From: CF-39 sp035651155
Lineage (GTDB): Bacteria > Chloroflexota > Limnocylindria > P2-11E
Direction: 5' to 3'
DNA: 64,000 nt
Assembly: GCA_035651155.1 (NCBI GenBank)
Contig: DASRGG010000036.1
Span: 62,001-126,000, forward strand
The notes beneath the pieces were generated by a model that saw only the letters and a list, made by a program, of their open reading frames with translations, did no database searches and had not been told where the DNA came from. Shown here one piece after another: positions 36,158-43,571 of this stretch (the first letter of the stretch is position 1; every line of letters begins with the position of its first letter). The translations under genes and the position numbers were made by a program.

Positions 36158-37500
36158 CGCGTGTGTCGACCTTCGCGATCGTGCTCGGATCGCTCTTCGG
36201 CGCGCTCGCGAGCCTGCAACCGATCGCCGACAGCGATCTCTTCTGGCACGTCGAATCCGGACGGCGGACGCTCGCCGGCGCCCTCCCGCGGACGGACGTC
36301 TTCTCGTGGACCGTCGCGGGCGCGCCGGTCTTCACCGATCAGTGGCTCGGCGACGCGCTGCTCGCCGCGGCGCGCGCCGTCGCTGACTGGCGTGGGGTGC
36401 TCGCGCTGCGCGTCGTCGCCGTCGCGGTGCTCGTCGCGGTCATCGTGGACACGGCGCTCGCGATACGGCCCGGCCGTCCGAGCGTCGCCGTCGCGGCCGC
36501 CCTGCCCGCGATCGCGCTGTCGCGCTTCGCGTGGACCGATCGGCCCGAGCTGCTCGGGCTGCTCTGCTTCGCGATCCTCGTGCGGCTGCTCCGGAGCGGC
36601 GACCGCGGGCTCCTGCTCGCGATCCCGCTCCTCTTCATCTGGGCGCAGCTCCACGGCTCGTACGCGCTCGGCCTCGCGCTCGTCCTCGCCGCGTGCGGCG
36701 CTCGCGCGGCGACGGAGCGTCGCGAGCGCTGGCGCTTCGTGCCGATCGCGTCCGCGGCGATCGTCGCCACGCTGCTCGGTCCGTCGGGCATCTCGACCTG
36801 GACCTCGTCGGGCGGCCACTTCCTCGCGCCGCCGCGCTACATCGCGGAGGAGGGCGTCCCCGACGTCAGCACGCTTCCCGGAGCGCTCTTCTTCGTCACG
36901 CTCGCCCTGGTGATGGCGGCGGCGCTCTTCTCGCGCCGCCCCGCCACGCCGCGAGACCTCGCGCTCCTCGTGCCGGTCGCGTTCGTGTCGCTGACCGCCG
37001 CGCGTCACATGCCGCTGCTCGCGATCGCCGCCGTCCCGTTCCTCGCGGAGCGCTTCCCCGATCCGCTCGGGAAGTGGCGCGATCGCCGGACCGAGGGCAT
37101 CGGTCGCGCCGTCGCGCTCGCCGCATCGGTCGCGATCGCCGTCCTCGCCGTCGCGCTCGCGGACGGCCACGTCGACGAGTCGGGGTATCCACGGGCGGCG
37201 CTCGCGGCGGTCCCGAGCGGACCCGGCCTGTTGAATCGGTACGAGTGGGGCGGCTGGCTCATGTACGCGGCGCCCGCGACGCCGGTGTTCATCGATGGCC
37301 GTCTTTTTCCGTACGTGCCGTCCGTCCTCGATGACTACGGATCGATCATCAACGCGCATCCCGGCTGGGAAGCGGTCGCCCTTCGCCGGAACGTCCGTGC
37401 GATGCTCGTGCGTCCGACCGACGCGATCGCGGGGCGCGCCGCCGAGCGCGGCTGGAGGATCGCCTACCGGGACGATCTCGCCGTGGTGCTCGTGCGATGA
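36154..37500 (+). CDS. Membrane protein, tandem paralogue 2 of 3
   Basis: 448 residues. Same layout as its neighbours: DSDLFWHVESGRRT, TDQWLGDALLAAA, WTDRPELLGLL, WAQLHGSYALGLAL, PPRYIAEEGVPDVS, AARHMPLLAIAAVPFLAE, then YEWGGWLMY and VFIDGRLFPYVPSVLDDY. It is closer to paralogue 3 (TDQWLG, VLDDY) than to paralogue 1. The conservation of polar residues in loops that face outside suggests an enzymatic or substrate-binding role instead of simple anchoring. GTG start overlaps the previous stop. Confidence 0.7.
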   Translation: MTRVSTFAIVLGSLFGALASLQPIADSDLFWHVESGRRTLAGALPRTDVFSWTVAGAPVFTDQWLGDALLAAARAVADWRGVLALRVVAVAVLVAVIVDTALAIRPGRPSVAVAAALPAIALSRFAWTDRPELLGLLCFAILVRLLRSGDRGLLLAIPLLFIWAQLHGSYALGLALVLAACGARAATERRERWRFVPIASAAIVATLLGPSGISTWTSSGGHFLAPPRYIAEEGVPDVSTLPGALFFVTLALVMAAALFSRRPATPRDLALLVPVAFVSLTAARHMPLLAIAAVPFLAERFPDPLGKWRDRRTEGIGRAVALAASVAIAVLAVALADGHVDESGYPRAALAAVPSGPGLLNRYEWGGWLMYAAPATPVFIDGRLFPYVPSVLDDYGSIINAHPGWEAVALRRNVRAMLVRPTDAIAGRAAERGWRIAYRDDLAVVLVR

Positions 37501-38906
37501 GGTACGCGCTCGCGCTCTTCGTCGGCACGGTCGCCGGCGTGCTCGCGGCGTCGCAGCCCATCGCGGATACGGACGTGTGGTGGCACCTGGCGACGGGCCA
37601 CGAGACGATCGCGCGGGGGATCGTCCGTACGGACGTCTTCGCGTGGACCGTTCGCGGATCGCCGGTCTCGACCGATCAGTGGCTCGGGCAGGTCGTGATG
37701 TACGCGAGCTGGCTCTTGGCGGGCTGGCGCGGCGTGGCGCTCCTGCGCGTCGTGCTCGTCGTCGCGCTCATCGCCTTCGGGGCGATGAGCGCGATGCGCA
37801 GGACGACGCGTCCGTTCGCCGCCGTCCTCGCCACCATGCCCGCGCTCCTGCTGACGCGCGCCGTCTGGGTCGATCGCCCGGAGCTGTTCGGCTTCGCGTT
37901 CTTCGCCGCGCTGCTCCTGCTGCTCCGGCTCGGACGCGACGGCCGCGCGAGCGCGCTGTTCGCGAGCGTGCCGCTCATCGGCGTGTGGGCGAACGTGCAC
38001 GGGTCGTTCGCTCTCGGTGTCGCGGTCACGCTGCTCGTCTGCGCCGAAGGCGCGCTTCGCGACGTCCCGCGACGTCGCGCGTACGTGGCGACGGCGCTCG
38101 CCGCGCTCACCATCACGCTCGCCAATCCCGCCGGCGTCAGCGTCTGGACCGCCCCGGGCTCGCACTTCCTCTCGCCGCCGCGCGACATACAGGAGTGGGG
38201 CCTCATCGACGTCTCCACGCCGCTCGGGATCGCGTACGCCACCACCCTCGCGCTCGTCCTCGTCGCGGCGTTCGCGGGGCCACGCCTCGAAGCGCGCGAG
38301 CTCGTCGTGCTCGTACCGGTCGCCTTCCTATCGATGACCGCCGTTCGCCAGGCGCCGCTGCTCGCCGTCGCGGCTGCCCCGCTGTTCGCGGAGCGCGCCA
38401 CGGCGATCCTCGCGCTTCTCGGGCCCCACGACCGTGCGACCGAGGGCCCCCGCGCGGGGAGGGTTCCCGTCGCGACGAAGCGACGGGAGACCCCGCGTGG
38501 AGAGGGTTTCGGCCGCACGGTCGTGCTTGCCGTGGCTCTTGGCGGGATCGCCGTCGCCCTCGCGACGACGCCGGGGCAGCCCGACGAGCGGGCATATCCG
38601 GTCGGCGCTCTCGGATCGATACCGACCGGAGACGGCACGCTCGCGCGCTACGAGTGGGGTGGCTGGCTGATCTGGAACGGCGTCCCCGTGTTCGTCGACG
38701 GACGGCTCACGCCGTACGCCGGCGGCGTCCTCGACGATTACCGGCGGATCGTCGCCGCCGCGCCGGGATGGGAGGAAGCGATCGCGCGACGCCATGTGCG
38801 GACGCTGCTCGTCGTGCCGTCGGATCCGGTGGCCGTACGCGCGACGCAGCTCGGATGGACGGTCCGCGCCCGCTCCGACGAGTTCGTCGTCATCGCCGTT
38901 CCGTGA
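37497..38906 (+). CDS. Membrane protein, tandem paralogue 3 of 3
   Basis: 469 residues. DTDVWWHLATGHET, TDQWLGQVVMYAS, WVDRPELFGF, WANVHGSFALGVAV, PPRDIQEWGLIDVS, AVRQAPLLAVAAAPLFAE, YEWGGWLIW and VFVDGRLTPYAGGVLDDY align with the two genes before it. It has an additional basic insertion (about residues 320-340, RAGRVPVATKRRETPRG) before the last helix. The ATG overlaps the stop of paralogue 2; its own stop overlaps the GTG of the histidine kinase, physically linking the array to a signalling module. Confidence 0.7.
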   Translation: MRYALALFVGTVAGVLAASQPIADTDVWWHLATGHETIARGIVRTDVFAWTVRGSPVSTDQWLGQVVMYASWLLAGWRGVALLRVVLVVALIAFGAMSAMRRTTRPFAAVLATMPALLLTRAVWVDRPELFGFAFFAALLLLLRLGRDGRASALFASVPLIGVWANVHGSFALGVAVTLLVCAEGALRDVPRRRAYVATALAALTITLANPAGVSVWTAPGSHFLSPPRDIQEWGLIDVSTPLGIAYATTLALVLVAAFAGPRLEARELVVLVPVAFLSMTAVRQAPLLAVAAAPLFAERATAILALLGPHDRATEGPRAGRVPVATKRRETPRGEGFGRTVVLAVALGGIAVALATTPGQPDERAYPVGALGSIPTGDGTLARYEWGGWLIWNGVPVFVDGRLTPYAGGVLDDYRRIVAAAPGWEEAIARRHVRTLLVVPSDPVAVRATQLGWTVRARSDEFVVIAVP

Positions 38907-39931
38907 GTGCGCGTTCCTATACTTCGCGCACGAGCACCCAGCCGGCCCGCCTCATCAAGGATGGCGACGACCTCGAAGCGCAGTTCGACGCGATCGTCGA
39001 CGCCCTCCGGCGCGACGTCCGCCGCACGCGTCAGCAGGTCGAGAAGTTCGCGCGCGCCTACCAGCGGACGGCCGAGGCGCAATCGCGGCGCTCGGCGGAC
39101 GGCAAGCCCGACGAGGAGACGCAGAAGGCCTACCGGCGGCTGAAGCAGCTCCAGCTGGTGGTGCGGCACATCGAGTCGAGCGCCGCGTACCTCCTCGGGT
39201 CGGGCATCGAACCCGAGGTGAAGGGCGACCACGATCAGACGCTCGAGGTCGCGCAGCGCGTGCTCGAAAGCCTCGAGGCCGAGCGCGAGCGCCTGTACCG
39301 CGACGTGCACGACGGTCCCGCCCAGGTGCTCGCGAACGCGATCTTCGAGGTCGAGTACCTCGAACGCATCGCCGAGCGCGCGCCGTCGGAGGTGCGTCAG
39401 ACGCTCAAGGCGGAGCTCGGCGGCCTCAAGACCCAGTTCCGCTCGTCGCTCGATTCGGTGCGCGCGATGATCTACGACCTCCGTCCGCCGGAGCTCTCCG
39501 AGCTCGGGCTCGCCGAGGCGATGCGCAACTACACGAGCGAATGGGAGTCTCGCTGCGGCATCAAGGTGCTGGCGACGCTCGACGTCGCGCCGACGGAGCT
39601 CTCGCCCCAGCACGAGCTCGCGGTGTATCGCGTGCTGCAGGAGGCGCTGCAGAACGTGCACAAGCACGCGCACGCCACCACCGTGGGCGTCGTCTGGCAG
39701 CGCACCAGCGCCGCCTGGAACCTCCACGTCACCGACGACGGTCTCGGCTTCGACCTGGTGAAGGCGGCGCGGCGCGCGAAGTCCGTCGGCCTCCTCTCGA
39801 TGCGCGAGCGCGCCGAGCTCATCGGTGGTTCACTGCAGATCCAATCGATGCCCGGGAGGGGCACCGCCGTTACACTCCTGCTCCCCGTAGGGCACGCAGA
39901 GAGAGGAAGTCTGCTTGGCCGACAAGAGTGA
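38903..39931 (+). CDS. Cytoplasmic DegS/NarX-type sensor histidine kinase
   Basis: 342 residues with no membrane segment. Residues about 15-110 form a coiled coil rich in Arg/Gln/Glu. The HisKA_3 H-box is YRDVHDGPAQVLANAI, with DLRPPELSELGLAEAM after it. The ATPase domain keeps the N-box (ALQNVHKHAHA), G1 (DDGLGFD) and G2 (GRGTAVTLLLP), so it should be active. GTG 38903 overlaps the upstream stop. A TATACT hexamer at 38918-38923 lies inside the frame, 6 bases before an in-frame ACG, so a second start is conceivable. Confidence 0.85.
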   Translation: MSARSYTSRTSTQPARLIKDGDDLEAQFDAIVDALRRDVRRTRQQVEKFARAYQRTAEAQSRRSADGKPDEETQKAYRRLKQLQLVVRHIESSAAYLLGSGIEPEVKGDHDQTLEVAQRVLESLEAERERLYRDVHDGPAQVLANAIFEVEYLERIAERAPSEVRQTLKAELGGLKTQFRSSLDSVRAMIYDLRPPELSELGLAEAMRNYTSEWESRCGIKVLATLDVAPTELSPQHELAVYRVLQEALQNVHKHAHATTVGVVWQRTSAAWNLHVTDDGLGFDLVKAARRAKSVGLLSMRERAELIGGSLQIQSMPGRGTAVTLLLPVGHAERGSLLGRQE

Positions 39932-40619
39932 CCGCCAGATCCGCGTCGTGCTCGCCGACGCGAGCCGTCTCACCGCGATGGGCATCGGACAGGTGCTCGA
40001 ACAGGAGCCGGATGTCGAGCTCGTCGCGACCGCGTCCGACGGCGAGGAGGCCGTGACGAAGACGCTCGAGCTCGAGCCAGACGTCCTCGTCATCGAAGCC
40101 GACCTGCCGCGCCTTTCGGGCATCAAGGTGACGCAGCGCGTGCGCCGCGAGCTGCCGCACGTCGGTGTCGTCGTGCTCACCGCGAAGGACGAGGAGCAGA
40201 CGCTCTTCGAGGCCATCCGCGCGGGGGCGGCCGCGTACCTGAACAAGGATTGCGAGCCGACGGAGCTCGTCGACGCGATCCGCAAGGCGCGCGCGGGGCA
40301 GTTCATCATCAACGAGAAGGTCTTCAGCCGGCCGGCCGTCGCGTCGAAGGTGCTCGCCGAATTCCGCGAGCTCTCCGTGTACGGGCCCGGCTCTTCGCAC
40401 GTGTTCGCACCGCTCTCCCCGCGCGAGGTGCAGATCCTCGACAACATCGCGCAGGGCATGACCAACAAAGAGGTGGCGTACGCCCTCGCCATCTCCGAGC
40501 AGACGGTGAAGAATCACATGTCGAGCATCCTGCGGAAGCTGTCCGTCAACGACCGGACGCAGGCGGTCGTGTACGCGATCAGGCAGGGCTGGATCAAGGG
40601 ACCGGAGATGGGGAATTGA
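39915..40619 (+). CDS. NarL/FixJ-type response regulator with Glu at the phosphoacceptor site
   Basis: 234 residues. N-terminal receiver domain: the first acidic pair reads AD-A instead of ADD, the phosphorylation-site strand reads DVLVIEADLP where the family has D at the Glu position, while the Thr of VVVLTAKD and Lys of AYLNKD are kept. The Asp-to-Glu change may mimic the phosphorylated state or abolish switching. The C-terminal LuxR-type HTH (LSPREVQILDNIAQGMTNKEVA, seen as SPREVQILDNIAQG, then ISEQTVKNHMSSILRKL) is intact, so it should bind DNA. TTG start within the kinase 3' end, 17-base overlap. Confidence 0.87.
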   Translation: MADKSDRQIRVVLADASRLTAMGIGQVLEQEPDVELVATASDGEEAVTKTLELEPDVLVIEADLPRLSGIKVTQRVRRELPHVGVVVLTAKDEEQTLFEAIRAGAAAYLNKDCEPTELVDAIRKARAGQFIINEKVFSRPAVASKVLAEFRELSVYGPGSSHVFAPLSPREVQILDNIAQGMTNKEVAYALAISEQTVKNHMSSILRKLSVNDRTQAVVYAIRQGWIKGPEMGN

Positions 40620-40621
40620 CC

Positions 40622-41650
40622 GTGGCGGCCGACACGGTGGCGGAGCTCGCGACCGAGCAGCAACGGATCGTCGCCGAGATCCGCGAGCTCGACCTGCTGA
40701 TCGAGTCGACGCAGACGGAGGTGAACCGGCTCAAGGCGCGTGAGGATCAGCTGAAGACACGCGTCGAGGAGATCCGCGGCAATCCCTCGAACTTCCAGCG
40801 CGACGAGATCTTCGGCGCCACCGACGAGCACGCCGCCGCGATCGGCCGCCGGATGACGATGGAAGGGCAGCTCGGCGCGCTGCAGGGCAAGCGCAAGCTC
40901 CTCGATCGCGCGCGGACCCTCCTCACCGCCGCGCAGCAGCACGTGCGCGAGAGCGCCGCCGCGCCGCCGGTGCCCGCCGATACCTCGCCGATCATCGACG
41001 AGAGCAAGCTGCTCCAGGCCGTCGTCGACACGCAGGAGGCCGAGCGCAAGCGCATCGCGCGGCAGGTCCACGATGGGCCGGCGCAGGCGATGGCGAACGT
41101 CGTCCTGCAGTCCGAGATCAGCGAGCGCCTCTTCGAGGTGGACCCGCAGCGCTCGCGCACCGAGCTCGCGGCGCTCCGGCAGATGGTGAACAAGACCCTG
41201 CAGGAGCTGCGTGGCTTCATCTTCGAGCTGCGGCCGATGATCCTCGACGACCTCGGCCTCGTCCCGACGATGCGCCGCTACGTGCAGACCCTCATCGACA
41301 AGCACGGCGTGCGCATCGACTTCTCGAGCACGGGCCGCGACCGGCGTCTTCCGTCCGACGACGAGGTCGCGATCTTCCGCCTCATCCAGGACTCCCTCGT
41401 CGAGCGCATCGAGAAGGGGGCGAGCAAGGACATCGTCCTCGGGATGAGCTGGAAGGACGAGCAGCTCGAGATCCTGCTCTCCGCCGACGGGAAGGAGCTG
41501 CCGCCCGACGGCGAGCTCCAGTCCGGGCTGCGCCGCAGCGAGCGGCTCGAGCTCCTCCACGGCGACTCCACGCACGAGACGCGCTCCGACGGGTCCGTCG
41601 TGCTCTCCGTGCGCGTTCCGATCCGCGCCGCGCCCACCATCATCACGTGA
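40622..41650 (+). CDS. Histidine kinase-like protein with degenerate ATPase domain
   Basis: 342 residues, soluble. A long coiled coil (about 1-110, VNRLKAREDQLKTRVEEI) precedes a clear HisKA_3 region, ERKRIARQVHDGPAQAMANVV with FELRPMILDDLGLVPTM. The C-terminal ATPase domain is decayed: the N-box position reads IQDSLVERIEKGA with both Asn missing, and the G1 DxGxG loop is replaced by LSADGKELPPDG. It likely dimerises and keeps the phospho-acceptor His but cannot bind ATP. GTG start 2 bases after the regulator's stop. It may act as phosphotransfer partner or inhibitor of the upstream kinase. Confidence 0.75.
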   Translation: MAADTVAELATEQQRIVAEIRELDLLIESTQTEVNRLKAREDQLKTRVEEIRGNPSNFQRDEIFGATDEHAAAIGRRMTMEGQLGALQGKRKLLDRARTLLTAAQQHVRESAAAPPVPADTSPIIDESKLLQAVVDTQEAERKRIARQVHDGPAQAMANVVLQSEISERLFEVDPQRSRTELAALRQMVNKTLQELRGFIFELRPMILDDLGLVPTMRRYVQTLIDKHGVRIDFSSTGRDRRLPSDDEVAIFRLIQDSLVERIEKGASKDIVLGMSWKDEQLEILLSADGKELPPDGELQSGLRRSERLELLHGDSTHETRSDGSVVLSVRVPIRAAPTIIT

Positions 41651-42159
41651 GCGGCGCGCTCGCCACGAGCGACGTCGCCGCGCTCCTCGAGTCCACCTGC
41701 GCCCTCGTCGAAGCGGAGATGCGCGCGCTCGGGGACGAGGGCTGCCGCTTCCATTTCGAGGCCGGCGAGTGGTGCGTGAACGAGTGCATCGGTCATCTCA
41801 TCGAGGCGGAGAAGCGCGGCTTCGCGGGACGCATCCGCGACCTCATCGCCGGGAGACCGGTGCGGTCGTGGGACCAGGCGCAGGTCGCGCGCGACCGCAA
41901 GGACTGCGAGCGCGTCAGCCAGAGCCTCTGGATGGAGTTCATGGGTCTTCGCCACGATTCGATCCAGCTCGTGCGATCGCTGACGCCGGCAGATCTGGAC
42001 AGGAGCGGTATGCATCCGAAGGTCGGCGCGCTGCGCGTGCGCGATCTTCTGCACGAGTGGGTGCACCACGACCGCAACCACACGCGCCAGCTCCTCGCGA
42101 TCCAGCAGGAGCGCGTGTACCCGCACATGGGGAACGCTCGGAAGTTCGTCGGCGAGTAG
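41647..42159 (+). CDS. DinB-superfamily protein
   Basis: 170 residues, four-helix bundle. The likely metal triad is His in CIGHLIEAEKRG and two of the His in LLHEWVHHDRNHTRQLL. DinB/YfiT proteins include thiol-dependent S-transferases and related metal hydrolases. The GTG start overlaps the stop of the kinase-like gene, so it is the last gene of the run. A convergent gene begins 21 bases after its stop. Confidence 0.8.
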   Translation: MSGALATSDVAALLESTCALVEAEMRALGDEGCRFHFEAGEWCVNECIGHLIEAEKRGFAGRIRDLIAGRPVRSWDQAQVARDRKDCERVSQSLWMEFMGLRHDSIQLVRSLTPADLDRSGMHPKVGALRVRDLLHEWVHHDRNHTRQLLAIQQERVYPHMGNARKFVGE

Positions 42160-42180
42160 GCGCTTCCGCGGCGCCGCGAT

Positions 42181-43443
42181 CTACCGAAGCGCGAGGCGGC
42201 CGCCGCGTCGACCGAGGACCATCGCGACGCCCGCGACGGCCGCGGTGAGCACGAGCGGCTTCGCCGCGAGCGAATAGCGCGGCTGCGTCCCGAGCGGCGC
42301 GAGCGCGACGGTCACGTAGAGGATGACGACGAGCGGCAGTAGCGCGGCGTCCGTGCGGCGGCGCGCGAGCGCGAGCGCGCCGACGAGCGCGAAGAGCACG
42401 ATCGCGAGCTCGATCGCTTCGATCGCGACGCGGAGCCCCGGGTCGAGCGATCGCGATGCCTCGACCGGGACGGGCATGTCGCCGGCCCACAGCACGAACG
42501 CCCGGAGCGGTGTGCGCGCGAGGTAGCCCGCGACGTCGTGGGCGATGAAGCGAAGACCGTGCATGCCGAGACTGGCGTTCAGCGCGACCCACGCGTACGC
42601 CTGATCGACGCGATCGCCGATGCGATCGAACGCGGCGACCTCCGCGTTCACGGCCGCGAGCTCGTCCGCCTCGACGGCGTCGAGGTCGGCTCTCCCAAGG
42701 CCCTGCACCGCACCGAGCCAGATGACGGCGCCGCTGCTCGACACGAAGGGCCGGTCGAAATAGCGCTGCGAGTACACGAAGAGCGGTGCGAGCACGAGGA
42801 CGAACGCGGCGACGAGCGCGACGAGCGGCGCGAGCCGCGTGCGTGCGAGCACCCGGCGGCCATCGACGACGAGCGCGAGCAGCACCAGCGCCGCGGGGAA
42901 CAGGACGTACACCGGCCGCGTGAGCGCGAGCCAACCGACGAGCGCGCCCGACGCGACGGCCCAGCCGACCGAATCGCCCGCTCGCGCGCGAAGGAACGCG
43001 GCGAGGCCCGCGACGAGGAGGAACGTCGACAGGAAGTCCGAATAGGCGATCGCCGCCCAGTACGCGATCGGCAGATAGATCGCGACGAGCACCGCGACGA
43101 CACGCGCGGCCGGCGCGCCGATCACCGCACGCGCGAGCGCGCGGGCGAGCACGACGAGCACGCCGTACAGGAGCGCCTGCGCGACCGCCACGAGCCAGTG
43201 CGAGCACCCGAGGAGGCAGAGCGGTGCGAGGAACAGCGGATATCCGGGCGGCCAGAGCGGCTCGGGGACGAACGCGGCGCCGAGGGCGCCGCGGGTGTAC
43301 TCGCTCCGATCGACGAGCCCGCGCGCGAGGCGCAGATACGCGACCTGATCGTCCCAGTACGGCTCGAACGCCGGCGACACGAGCAGCGCGTAGCCGAGTG
43401 CGAGCGCGACGGCGACGGCCGAGGCGGTCCAGACGACGCGCAT
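42181..43443 (-). CDS. GT39/PMT-like membrane glycosyltransferase
   Basis: 420 residues with about ten hydrophobic helices. The first outside loop has EPYWDDQVAYLRLARGLVD and PEPLWPPGYPLFLAP, the paired acidic residues and PPG-Y-P segment typical of ArnT/PMT-like GT39/GT83 enzymes. Substrate unknown. ATG 43443 is chosen over an upstream in-frame start because TAGACT lies 7 bases before it. It is not coupled to neighbours; a 128-base gap separates it from the SpoIID-like gene. Confidence 0.75.
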   Translation of the reverse strand: MRVVWTASAVAVALALGYALLVSPAFEPYWDDQVAYLRLARGLVDRSEYTRGALGAAFVPEPLWPPGYPLFLAPLCLLGCSHWLVAVAQALLYGVLVVLARALARAVIGAPAARVVAVLVAIYLPIAYWAAIAYSDFLSTFLLVAGLAAFLRARAGDSVGWAVASGALVGWLALTRPVYVLFPAALVLLALVVDGRRVLARTRLAPLVALVAAFVLVLAPLFVYSQRYFDRPFVSSSGAVIWLGAVQGLGRADLDAVEADELAAVNAEVAAFDRIGDRVDQAYAWVALNASLGMHGLRFIAHDVAGYLARTPLRAFVLWAGDMPVPVEASRSLDPGLRVAIEAIELAIVLFALVGALALARRRTDAALLPLVVILYVTVALAPLGTQPRYSLAAKPLVLTAAVAGVAMVLGRRGGRLALR

Positions 43444-43450
43444 CGTCCGC

Positions 43451-43456
43451 AGTCTA
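43451..43456 (-). promoter_or_regulatory. Probable -10 element (TAGACT) of the GT39-like gene
   Basis: Minus-strand TAGACT ends 7 bases before ATG 43443. This is the same hexamer and spacing as at 33276 and 49211. Confidence 0.45.
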
Positions 43457-43571
43457 TGGAGCGCTTTCGGCGCGCCGAGGCGTGTCACAAGGCGCTGGCC
43501 GGCCCTCGACGAGTCCGGTCACGCCGGCACCGGTGGCGGCGACGCGTCGGCCCATGGTCGGCTGCGTGAGG

